Shown here piece after piece: positions 1-5,173 of a stretch of 5,173 nt of DNA. The translations under genes and the position numbers were made by a program. The number at the start of each line of letters is the position of its first letter. Within the stretch, counting starts at the first letter, position 1. The notes under the pieces are model-generated. The model was not told the DNA's origin and made no database searches. It saw only the letters and a program-made list of their open reading frames with translations. The stretch is from Actinomycetes bacterium (GTDB taxonomy: Bacteria > Actinomycetota > Thermoleophilia > Gaiellales > Gaiellaceae): NCBI GenBank assembly GCA_030624785.1, contig JAUXJK010000176.1, positions 1 through 5,173 on the forward strand. Reading direction: 5' to 3'.

Positions 1-143
1 ATCCGATTCCGGTCAAGACCGCTCTTGGGCTCCTGGGACACGACGTCGGGCCGCTTCGGCTTCCGCTCGTCGAGGCGACATCAGACGAGCGCTCACGCAT
101 CCAAGAAGGCCTAGCGACCGTCTCGCTGGCGTCAGGCGAGTAG
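1..143 (+). CDS. dapA: 4-hydroxy-tetrahydrodipicolinate synthase, C-terminal fragment
   Basis: This is the last 46 codons of a gene whose beginning lies left of the window. The frame opens at base 3 and ends at TAG 141-143. The translation begins PIPVKTALGLLG and continues with a PLRLPL stretch. The pattern (N)PIPVK-A-...-G-...-LRLPL is the C-terminal signature of the DapA family, followed by a short helix that ends in LASGE. DapA is a cytosolic class I aldolase that condenses pyruvate with aspartate semialdehyde, the first committed step to diaminopimelate and lysine. The catalytic lysine and tyrosine are outside the window and cannot be checked. dapA directly upstream of rnj is a common actinobacterial arrangement. 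A paralogous DapA-like lyase cannot be excluded from the tail alone. Confidence 0.85.
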   Translation, partial: PIPVKTALGLLGHDVGPLRLPLVEATSDERSRIQEGLATVSLASGE

Positions 144-163
144 GTCTTGCCGCATCTCGTCAA

Positions 164-183
164 TCGTGGCCGCAGGGCCGCGA
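164..183 (+). terminator. 8-bp hairpin between dapA and rnj, possible terminator or operator
   Basis: Bases 164-171 (TCGTGGCC) pair with 176-183 (GGCCGCGA) around a GCAG tetraloop. All eight pairs form, with one G-U wobble. The hairpin begins 21 bases after the dapA stop and ends two bases before a -10-like hexamer. There is no run of T after it (the tail is AGTAGAATAATT), so it is not a textbook intrinsic terminator. It may instead lower readthrough from dapA or act as a dyad for a regulator of rnj. The pairing is seen directly; the role is inferred. Confidence 0.35.
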
Positions 184-185
184 AG

Positions 186-191
186 TAGAAT
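186..191 (+). promoter_or_regulatory. Candidate -10 element for leaderless rnj transcription
   Basis: TAGAAT matches the TATAAT consensus at five of six positions, including the TA...T core. Its last base is eight bases before the rnj GTG, so transcription would begin at or just before the start codon. That geometry is typical of leaderless actinobacterial genes. No Shine-Dalgarno sequence precedes the GTG, which fits. I see no good -35 hexamer at 16-18 bases spacing; that region is taken up by the left arm of the hairpin. The assignment therefore rests on the -10 and its distance alone. Confidence 0.4.
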
Positions 192-199
192 AATTCCCC

Positions 200-1858
200 G
201 TGCCGAGCGACAGTACGCGAATCGTGCCCCTCGGGGGTCTCGGCGAGGTCGGGAAGAACATGACCGTTATTGAGGCGGAAGATGGCCTTGTTGTCATTGA
301 CTCAGGCCTCGCCTTTCCACGCGACGAACACCTTGGAGTCGATCTCGTTCTGCCTGACTTCTCGTACCTGCGCGAGCGGAACGACAAGATTCGCGGGATC
401 ATCCTCACCCACGGCCACGAGGATCACGTCGGGGGCCTGCCCTACGTCCTCAGGGAAGTCAAGGTGCCCCGCATCTATGGCACGAGATTCACACTTGCTC
501 TGGTGCACTCAAAACTCGATGAACACGGACTGCTGCGCGAGACCGAGTTCGTAGAGATCGCACCGGGGGATGAAAGAGTGGCTGTTGGCCCGTTTGGGGT
601 TCAGTTTGTGCGGGTCGCGCACTCGATTCCCGATGCGGCTGCCGTGCTACTCGATACGCCGGGTGGGCGCATCTTGCACACGGGCGACTACAAGATCGAT
701 CACACGCCGGTTGACGGATTTCGCACAGACGTTGAACGTCTCGCCGAGCTCGGTTCGCAAGGTATCGACCTGCTTCTGGGAGATTCCACAAACGCGGAGC
801 GACCGGGATTCACACCATCTGAGCGGATCGTCGGTGAGGCTTTTCGCAAGATCATTCCAAGCCAGCCCGGTCGGGTGCTTCTCGCCTCATTCGCCTCCAA
901 CGTCCATCGGGTCAAACAGGCGATCGACGTCGGGATAGATACGGGTCGATACGTGTGCATTGTTGGTCGGTCGATGCGAAAGAACGTCAACATCGCTCGC
1001 AGCCTTGGCTATGTGTCCATTCCCGATGACCGACTCGTGAAACCGCATCAACTTAGCAACCTGGCGCCTGAAGAAACGATGATCCTCTGCACCGGCAGTC
1101 AGGGGGAGCCCCTGTCGGCACTCACTCGAATCGCTTACTCAAATCTCCCGCATATCTCCGTTGAGCCGGGCGATACGGTGATCATCTCGGCCAAGCCGGT
1201 GCCGGGAAACGAACTGCGCGTCCATGACACGATCAACGGCCTCACCAAGGCTGGCGCGACGGTGCTCCATCAGGAAACCACGGCCGTTCATGTCTCCGGG
1301 CATGGCAACGCCGAAGAGCTTCGCATGATGTTGAGCCTCGTCTCTCCGAGATGCGTCATGCCTGTTCACGGAGAACATCGAATGCTCACGGCTCATGCAC
1401 GTCTCGCTCGCGATTCTGGCGTAGACCCCGACAACATTGTGGTCGCCGAGAACGGCACCATCGTTGAGCTGAATGATGACGGAATATCCGTCGTCGGGCG
1501 GGCCGAAGCCGGCGTCACCCTGGTCGACGGACTCGGTGTTGGCGATGTGCGAGATGTGGCCTTGAGAGATCGACGTCACCTGTCCGAGCACGGTGTTCTG
1601 ATCGTCGTTGCGACCATCGTGGTCGATGAGGCTCGTGAGCTCGGTCCTCCAGAGGTAATAACGCGCGGGCTCTCCGAGCTCGAGCCCCTTGTGGCGGAGG
1701 CTCGCTCACAGGCCCACGAAACGTTGCAGCGCTGTTTGGGCGACGGCGTCACGGAGCTCAAACTTCTGCAAGAACATCTACACGATGATCTCGGCAAGTT
1801 CATCGCGGATCGCATTGGCCGGCGGCCAATGATTCTTCCGGTAGTCCTAGAGGTCTAG
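200..1858 (+). CDS. rnj: Ribonuclease J (metallo-beta-lactamase/beta-CASP RNase)
   Basis: This 552-residue protein has normal RNase J length. RNase J is a cytosolic zinc-dependent enzyme with endonuclease and 5'-3' exonuclease activity, acting in mRNA decay and rRNA maturation. Visible motifs, in order: LGGLGEVGKN (11-20); the metal-binding HGHEDH (71-76); H141 in AHSIPD; D163 in TGDYKID; GDSTNAE (194-200); the beta-CASP region with ASFASNVHR (229-237) and TGSQGEP (298-304); SGHG (366-369); and PVHGEH (388-393), supplying a late metal ligand. Residues from about 450 form the C-terminal domain and end in the family-typical RRPMILPVVLEV. No key residue is missing. The GTG start is fixed by an in-frame TAA at 191-193; the next Met (residue 21) would remove the conserved LGGLGEVGKN. 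No Shine-Dalgarno sequence is visible, so initiation may be leaderless. It lies 56 bases after dapA and 34 bases before the next gene. Confidence 0.97.
   Translation: MPSDSTRIVPLGGLGEVGKNMTVIEAEDGLVVIDSGLAFPRDEHLGVDLVLPDFSYLRERNDKIRGIILTHGHEDHVGGLPYVLREVKVPRIYGTRFTLALVHSKLDEHGLLRETEFVEIAPGDERVAVGPFGVQFVRVAHSIPDAAAVLLDTPGGRILHTGDYKIDHTPVDGFRTDVERLAELGSQGIDLLLGDSTNAERPGFTPSERIVGEAFRKIIPSQPGRVLLASFASNVHRVKQAIDVGIDTGRYVCIVGRSMRKNVNIARSLGYVSIPDDRLVKPHQLSNLAPEETMILCTGSQGEPLSALTRIAYSNLPHISVEPGDTVIISAKPVPGNELRVHDTINGLTKAGATVLHQETTAVHVSGHGNAEELRMMLSLVSPRCVMPVHGEHRMLTAHARLARDSGVDPDNIVVAENGTIVELNDDGISVVGRAEAGVTLVDGLGVGDVRDVALRDRRHLSEHGVLIVVATIVVDEARELGPPEVITRGLSELEPLVAEARSQAHETLQRCLGDGVTELKLLQEHLHDDLGKFIADRIGRRPMILPVVLEV
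1813..1831 (+). repeat. Perfect 8-bp inverted repeat inside the rnj 3' end
   Basis: CATTGGCC at 1813-1820 is exactly repeated in inverse as GGCCAATG at 1824-1831, with a 3-base GGC centre. As RNA this is a stable stem with a triloop, followed by ATTCTTCC. It covers the codons for residues I539-M544 (IGRRPM), a conserved part of the RNase J tail, and ends 25 bases before the TAG stop codon. The symmetry is certain. Whether it acts as an attenuator, processing site or binding site is unknown. In a GC-rich window of this size, about one perfect 8-bp arm pair with a short spacer is expected by chance. Confidence 0.45.
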
Positions 1859-1859
1859 C

Positions 1860-1871
1860 GTTCGAGCGAAC
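1860..1871 (+). repeat. Short dyad GTTCGAGCGAAC just after the rnj stop
   Basis: GTTCG (1860-1864) and CGAAC (1867-1871) are exact inverse complements separated by AG, one base after the rnj TAG. As RNA it can form only a 4-bp stem with a GAGC tetraloop, so it is weak and has no T tract. It could be a protein-binding dyad or chance. It is listed because it lies between two longer hairpins in the same junction. Confidence 0.25.
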
Positions 1872-1879
1872 CCGGACAC

Positions 1880-1906
1880 GCCCTGGACAGAAGTGCTCGC
1901 CAGGGC
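1880..1906 (+). promoter_or_regulatory. Hairpin with the next gene's GTG start codon in its loop
   Basis: GCCCTGG at 1880-1886 pairs perfectly with CCAGGGC at 1900-1906. The 13-base loop (1887-1899) contains the GTG start codon at 1893-1895. The only purine-rich stretch that might serve as a ribosome-binding site, GGACAG (1885-1890), is partly buried in the left arm. Such a structure could limit or tune translation of the downstream gene, or make it depend on ribosomes arriving from rnj. Pairing and positions are seen directly; regulation is inferred. Confidence 0.35.
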
Positions 1907-2405
1907 AGTCTCGGGAGCGACTGCTCGACGTCTCAGCGACTCACTTGTCCTTTGTGAGGATTCCGCTCTCCAGTTCTGTCGACTACTAGATGCCTGGCGT
2001 AGGGGCGACGCTTCGCCGGGCACTGCGGCCGCCCGCCGTCGGGCGCTGCGTGAGCGCGCCTCGGCCGCCGAGGACGCGCTCGTCGTTCTCGATGAGCCGC
2101 TCGGCCGTTACCTACTTGAGCTTCAACCTAGTAGCGCGGAGGGGCGCTCGTGGTACGGACAGCCGGGTCCCGCAGAAGTCGTCGATTGGGAGCCCGTGCT
2201 CGATCGAGCCGGACTCGATGCCGATCCGAACCGCGTCATGCAGGCGTACCTCGAGCTAGCTGTACTCGTACGCGCTCTTCAAGGACTCGCAAGCTCGGCC
2301 GAGCTCGATACAGAGCCGACCGCGTCCGACCTCTGGGCAGGCCTATTCGACCTCCGCGAGAACCTGTGGACGGCCGTCGAGGACCTCCACGCTCTCGCTG
2401 CCTGA
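1893..2405 (+). CDS. Unrecognised 170-residue soluble, helix-rich protein
   Basis: I do not recognise this family. The protein is 170 residues with no signal peptide, no membrane segment and no metal-binding or nucleotide-binding motif. It looks all-helical. An Ala/Arg-rich first third (residues 1-60, with CEDSALQFC at 21-29 and RRRALRERASAAEDA at 48-62) is followed by GRYLLEL (71-77), a loop with SWYGQPGP (86-93), then two acidic, Leu-rich helices at about 112-136 and 145-168. Five Trp residues (35, 87, 99, 148, 159) suggest a folded core. GTG 1893 is the only possible start, because an in-frame TAG lies at 1848-1850 and no other start codon follows it. A weak GGACAG precedes it, within a hairpin. 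The competing reading frame is Arg-rich and looks like a shadow, so I believe this gene is real. Its position between rnj and ftsK suggests co-transcription, not a known function. Confidence 0.72.
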   Translation: MLARAVSGATARRLSDSLVLCEDSALQFCRLLDAWRRGDASPGTAAARRRALRERASAAEDALVVLDEPLGRYLLELQPSSAEGRSWYGQPGPAEVVDWEPVLDRAGLDADPNRVMQAYLELAVLVRALQGLASSAELDTEPTASDLWAGLFDLRENLWTAVEDLHALAA

Positions 2406-2452
2406 GGGCTCCGGCGAGCAGGAGCGCATCAACACCCGCCGAACACGCCAGA

Positions 2453-4861
2453 ATGGCGCAAACTCAGCGTCGCGATTCGTCGCGCACATCGTCAAGGCAA
2501 ACCTCCAAGGGTTCGTCGAGCTCATCTCAGAGCGAACAGGGAACGGAGCTTGCCGGGCTCGTTCTCCTCGCAGTCGGGGCATTCTTCGCCGTTGTCATCT
2601 GGTTCGGGTGGGATGGGGGAGTGGTCGGTGGCAAGCTTGCCGACGTTTTCGGCCTGTTGGTCGGCAGAGTTTCACTGTTGATTCCCGCCTTGCTCGCAAC
2701 AATTGGCCTATTGCTCCTCGTTCGTAGCGAGGTGGTAGAACTCAAGCCGTTTCGTCTCGGAGTGGGAGTTCTGGGTAGCACTCTTACGCTCATTTTCGCC
2801 GCCGGCGCATTCGGTGTCGGTCCGAGCGGAACCGTGCCCAAGACTGTCGATCCGTCCGTCGTTGACGAGTACGGCGGCCTGCTCGGCGGGGTCCTCGGCC
2901 TCGTGTCGCGCACATTGATCGGCGACATGGGGACGACGATTCTCTGCGTTCTGGGCATCATCGCGGGTGTGATGCTGATCACCGGTGCCTCGATCGGCGC
3001 TCAGATGCGCCGCTCAGCGCAGGCAAGCGCTTTTGCTGCACGGCATACCGCGAGCGCGGCCAGACGTGGTGCCGAGACGCTGGTGCGCTCGTCGGTCGAC
3101 GAGCGGCGTGCGGCCCGCGCCCGATCTGCGCTCGGCAAGGCCAAGCGAATCGTCGACCAGGAGACCGATTTCAGCGATGTAGGCGACGTGATCTCGGTCG
3201 AGAAGGCCGAACATCCTGAGGATCCATCCTGGCTCCAAGCTCAGGCGCCCGTACCTGACGTTGCGCCAGCAGTCCGAACCTCACCCGTGAGCATCGGATC
3301 CATCCCTGAGACCGCTAGCGACGCGATCTCTTCCGGCCGCGAGCACGAAGAGCTCGAAAGCGATTCAGAGGCGCCCACCATGGAGCCGCTCGTGATCCCA
3401 TCCACGCGCGGTGACTACACCCTTCCGAGCCTGAGCTTTCTCAAGCATTCCCCCGCGGCCGCGCCTACGACTCCGGGCGCGCAGGCGATTATCTCGAAGA
3501 CGCTCGTCGAGACTCTCGCAAGTTTCGGCGTCGAAGCGACCTTGATCGGCGAGGTTACCGGGCCCCGAGTGACACGCTACGAGCTCCAGCTCGCTCCCGG
3601 GACGAAGATCTCCCGGGTGACCGCGTTGCGCGACGATCTAGCCTACGCGCTCGCAAGCACCGAGATTCGAATTCTTGCGCCCATTCCGGGCAAGCAGGCC
3701 GTCGGCGTCGAGGTGCCAAATCACTCGTCGAAGGTCGTGACGCTTGGCGACGTCGCGGTCGATGTTCCCGCGAAGGCGAGCCCACTCTCGGTGTGGCTTG
3801 GCAAGGACATCTCTGGCAAGTCGGTCTGGGCCGATCTCGCGAGCATGCCGCATATCCTGATCGCCGGAACGACGGGGTCAGGAAAATCGGGCTGTATCAA
3901 CGCGATGCTCTGCTCCGTTCTGCTGCGGGCAGGACCCGACGACCTGCGGATGATCCTCATCGATCCGAAGCGCGTGGAGCTGGGGCCCTACGAATCGATT
4001 CCGCACCTTCTGACGCCCGTTGTCTCGAACCCGAAACGTGCAGCTGTCGCTCTCGTGAACGTGGTCACAGAGATGGAGACCCGATACGAGCGCATGAGCG
4101 TCGCAAAATCGCGCAATCTTGTCGAGTTCAACCGCGTACTCGAGAAGCGGGGCGAGCAACGACTGCCATATCTGCTGGTCGTGATCGACGAACTCGCCGA
4201 TCTCATGATGGTTTCGGCGCAGGGTGTGGAGGACTCCATCATCCGCCTGGCACAGAAGTCACGAGCGGTAGGAATTCACCTCGTCCTTGCCACGCAGAGA
4301 CCATCCGTTGACGTGATCACGGGAATGATCAAGGCAAACGTTCCGTCGCGCATCGCGTTTGCGGTCTCGAGTCAGACGGACAGCCGCGTCATCCTGGATG
4401 CTTCAGGGGCCGAGAGCTTGCTTGGCCAGGGTGACATGCTCTTTAAGCCGTTGGGGACATCACGCCTGCAGCGCATACAGGGTGCGTACGTCACCGAGGA
4501 GGAGATCTCCCGCATCGTCGAACACTGCCGCTCGCAGCGCGAACAGGACCTCGACGAGAGCCTGCTCGAGGCGCCAGAACCTCCCGAACCCACGACAAGC
4601 GACCACGCGCTCGATCCCGACGATGATCCACTTCTCGACAACGCGATCGATATTGCTGTGCAAATGCAGAGCGCATCGGTCTCGATGATTCAGAGACGTC
4701 TTCGGGTTGGATACACTCGCGCCGGCCGTCTGGTCGACATGCTCGAGCGCCGGGGAATCATTTCTGGCTACGAGGGCTCCAAGCCTCGACGTGTCTTGGT
4801 GACGGCGAATGACCTCGCTGATCGTGCTCGCGAGCCCGATGAAGCCGTCAGCTCATCGTGA
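2453..4861 (+). CDS. ftsK: FtsK/SpoIIIE-family DNA translocase
   Basis: This 802-residue septal DNA pump uses ATP to move chromosome ends through the closing division site. A Ser/Thr/Arg-rich cytosolic tail (1-31) precedes four predicted membrane segments near 32-52, 70-90, 101-123 and 161-182. A linker of about 155 residues follows, first Ala/Arg-rich, then acidic and Pro-rich; it is much shorter than in E. coli FtsK. The alpha domain begins near 340 (GAQAIISKTLVETL). The RecA-like motor has Walker A GTTGSGKS (472-479), IDPKRVELGPYE, Walker B VVIDE (D579, E580) and LATQRPSVDVITG. A winged-helix gamma domain at about 723-783 ends in GSKPRRVLV. ATG 2453 is chosen because it opens a normal tail before the first membrane segment. 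The frame stays open upstream to 2150, but that part is Arg-rich and overlaps the preceding gene. No Shine-Dalgarno sequence is seen; GGAG at 2421 is too far away. The gap to the previous gene is 47 bases. Confidence 0.96.
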   Translation: MAQTQRRDSSRTSSRQTSKGSSSSSQSEQGTELAGLVLLAVGAFFAVVIWFGWDGGVVGGKLADVFGLLVGRVSLLIPALLATIGLLLLVRSEVVELKPFRLGVGVLGSTLTLIFAAGAFGVGPSGTVPKTVDPSVVDEYGGLLGGVLGLVSRTLIGDMGTTILCVLGIIAGVMLITGASIGAQMRRSAQASAFAARHTASAARRGAETLVRSSVDERRAARARSALGKAKRIVDQETDFSDVGDVISVEKAEHPEDPSWLQAQAPVPDVAPAVRTSPVSIGSIPETASDAISSGREHEELESDSEAPTMEPLVIPSTRGDYTLPSLSFLKHSPAAAPTTPGAQAIISKTLVETLASFGVEATLIGEVTGPRVTRYELQLAPGTKISRVTALRDDLAYALASTEIRILAPIPGKQAVGVEVPNHSSKVVTLGDVAVDVPAKASPLSVWLGKDISGKSVWADLASMPHILIAGTTGSGKSGCINAMLCSVLLRAGPDDLRMILIDPKRVELGPYESIPHLLTPVVSNPKRAAVALVNVVTEMETRYERMSVAKSRNLVEFNRVLEKRGEQRLPYLLVVIDELADLMMVSAQGVEDSIIRLAQKSRAVGIHLVLATQRPSVDVITGMIKANVPSRIAFAVSSQTDSRVILDASGAESLLGQGDMLFKPLGTSRLQRIQGAYVTEEEISRIVEHCRSQREQDLDESLLEAPEPPEPTTSDHALDPDDDPLLDNAIDIAVQMQSASVSMIQRRLRVGYTRAGRLVDMLERRGIISGYEGSKPRRVLVTANDLADRAREPDEAVSSS

Positions 4862-5173
4862 GCTCGGTCACCGTCGTCACGGCCTACGAGGATCTGCCTA
4901 CCAGGCTCGTCGCTAGAGTGACGCCGGTGCGCAACTCAAAGGCACTAATTGCACTCCTTTTGGCACTCTGCGCCGTCGCGGTCATCGTCGCCGGTGGCGT
5001 TCGGACCAACAGCGAGACCGCAATCGATTTGCTCGTCATCGCATCGGTACCTGCATCGTTCGTCGTAGCTCTCATTGCGCTATCGTTTGCGCGTCGCGCA
5101 CGCTTCGACTATCAGAAGACACTCGGGCACCGCGGAGGTCGCGGCATTGCCTGGTTCGCGAAGGCTTTCGGCG
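4858..5173 (+). CDS. Small membrane protein of unknown function, 5' part
   Basis: The frame is open from GTG 4858 to the right edge, giving 105 residues without a stop. A polar N-terminus (1-28) is followed by two clear hydrophobic segments, about 29-48 (ALIALLLALCAVAVIVAGGV) and 56-78, then a basic cytosolic stretch with FARRARFDYQKTLG and HRGGRG. A further membrane segment may begin after FAKAFG. The net positive charge after the second segment suggests that both ends are in the cytoplasm. The GTG shares bases with the ftsK stop (GTGA), a standard translational-coupling overlap. In-frame GTGs at 4918 and 4927 are alternative starts that would remove 20 or 23 residues and leave a short tail before the first segment. 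No Shine-Dalgarno sequence favours one start. I cannot name the family; ftsK is often followed by small membrane or cell-shape genes in this phylum. Confidence 0.72.
   Translation, partial: MSSVTVVTAYEDLPTRLVARVTPVRNSKALIALLLALCAVAVIVAGGVRTNSETAIDLLVIASVPASFVVALIALSFARRARFDYQKTLGHRGGRGIAWFAKAFG

Noticed and set aside
64..91. 8-bp inverted repeat CGCTCGTC / GACGAGCG in the dapA tail
   Set aside because: It has a 12-base loop, lies wholly within coding sequence and away from gene boundaries. About one such pair is expected by chance in a window of this size and composition.
1139..1591. 150-codon open frame on the minus strand inside rnj
   Set aside because: It lies fully opposite conserved RNase J coding sequence, and its product has no recognisable features; it is an antisense shadow.
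1860..1871. LexA (SOS) box
   Set aside because: The dyad is GTTCG-CGAAC, the inverse order of the Gram-positive SOS box (CGAAC...GTTCG), and the spacer is only two bases.
2408..2425. GCTCC/GGAGC hairpin in the gap before ftsK as terminator
   Set aside because: The stem has only five pairs with an 8-base loop and no T tract; too weak to call.
2150..2452. In-frame upstream extension of ftsK by 101 codons
   Set aside because: The translation is Arg/Ser/Pro-rich, typical of a shadow frame in GC-rich DNA. It overlaps almost all of the second half of the preceding gene and adds nothing resembling an FtsK N-terminus.
2527..2982. 151-codon open frame on the minus strand opposite the ftsK membrane region
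   Set aside because: The product is rich in Thr, Pro and Arg, as expected from reading hydrophobic membrane codons in reverse; the + strand has the clear FtsK membrane domain.
3594..3617. Direct repeat CTCCCGGG twice, 16 bases apart
   Set aside because: Both copies fall in codons of the conserved APGTKISRV segment of FtsK; the repeat is short and explained by coding constraint and GC-rich codon use.
3793..4311. 172-codon + strand frame inside the FtsK motor
   Set aside because: It overlaps the Walker A and Walker B coding region in another frame and is Arg-rich with no motifs.

Overview
The window reads as a co-directional, tightly packed housekeeping stretch of a bacterial chromosome, all on the + strand. 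GC content is fairly high and starts are often GTG. Gene order is the 3' end of dapA (lysine/diaminopimelate synthesis), an RNase J gene (rnj), an unrecognised gene for a 170-residue soluble protein, an ftsK/spoIIIE-type DNA translocase gene, and the 5' part of a small membrane-protein gene that runs off the right edge. The dapA-rnj-ftsK order, the GTG starts and the lack of Shine-Dalgarno sequences suggest Actinomycetota. A deep-branching lineage such as Thermoleophilia is my guess from the protein style and is not proven here.

Layout: 1-143, the last 46 codons of dapA. 144-199, a 56-base gap with an 8-bp hairpin and a good -10 hexamer just ahead of the rnj start. 200-1858, rnj, complete, with the metal-binding and beta-CASP motifs I looked for. 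1813-1906, the rnj/unknown-gene junction, with three inverted repeats; the last one places the next gene's GTG in its loop. 1893-2405, the unknown gene. 2406-2452, a 47-base gap with no convincing signal. 2453-4861, ftsK, with four membrane segments, a short linker, the RecA-like motor and the winged-helix gamma domain. 4858-5173, a two-TM protein whose GTG overlaps the ftsK stop as GTGA.

Functionally the genes cover cell-wall/lysine precursor supply, RNA turnover and chromosome segregation at the septum. The spacing (56, 34 and 47 bases, then a 4-base overlap) fits one transcription unit with an additional promoter before rnj. I see no mobile element, CRISPR array, tRNA, rRNA, phage gene or defence system. 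The most unexplained items are the 170-residue protein between RNase J and FtsK and the cluster of RNA hairpins around the rnj stop codon; neither is strong evidence of a new system.
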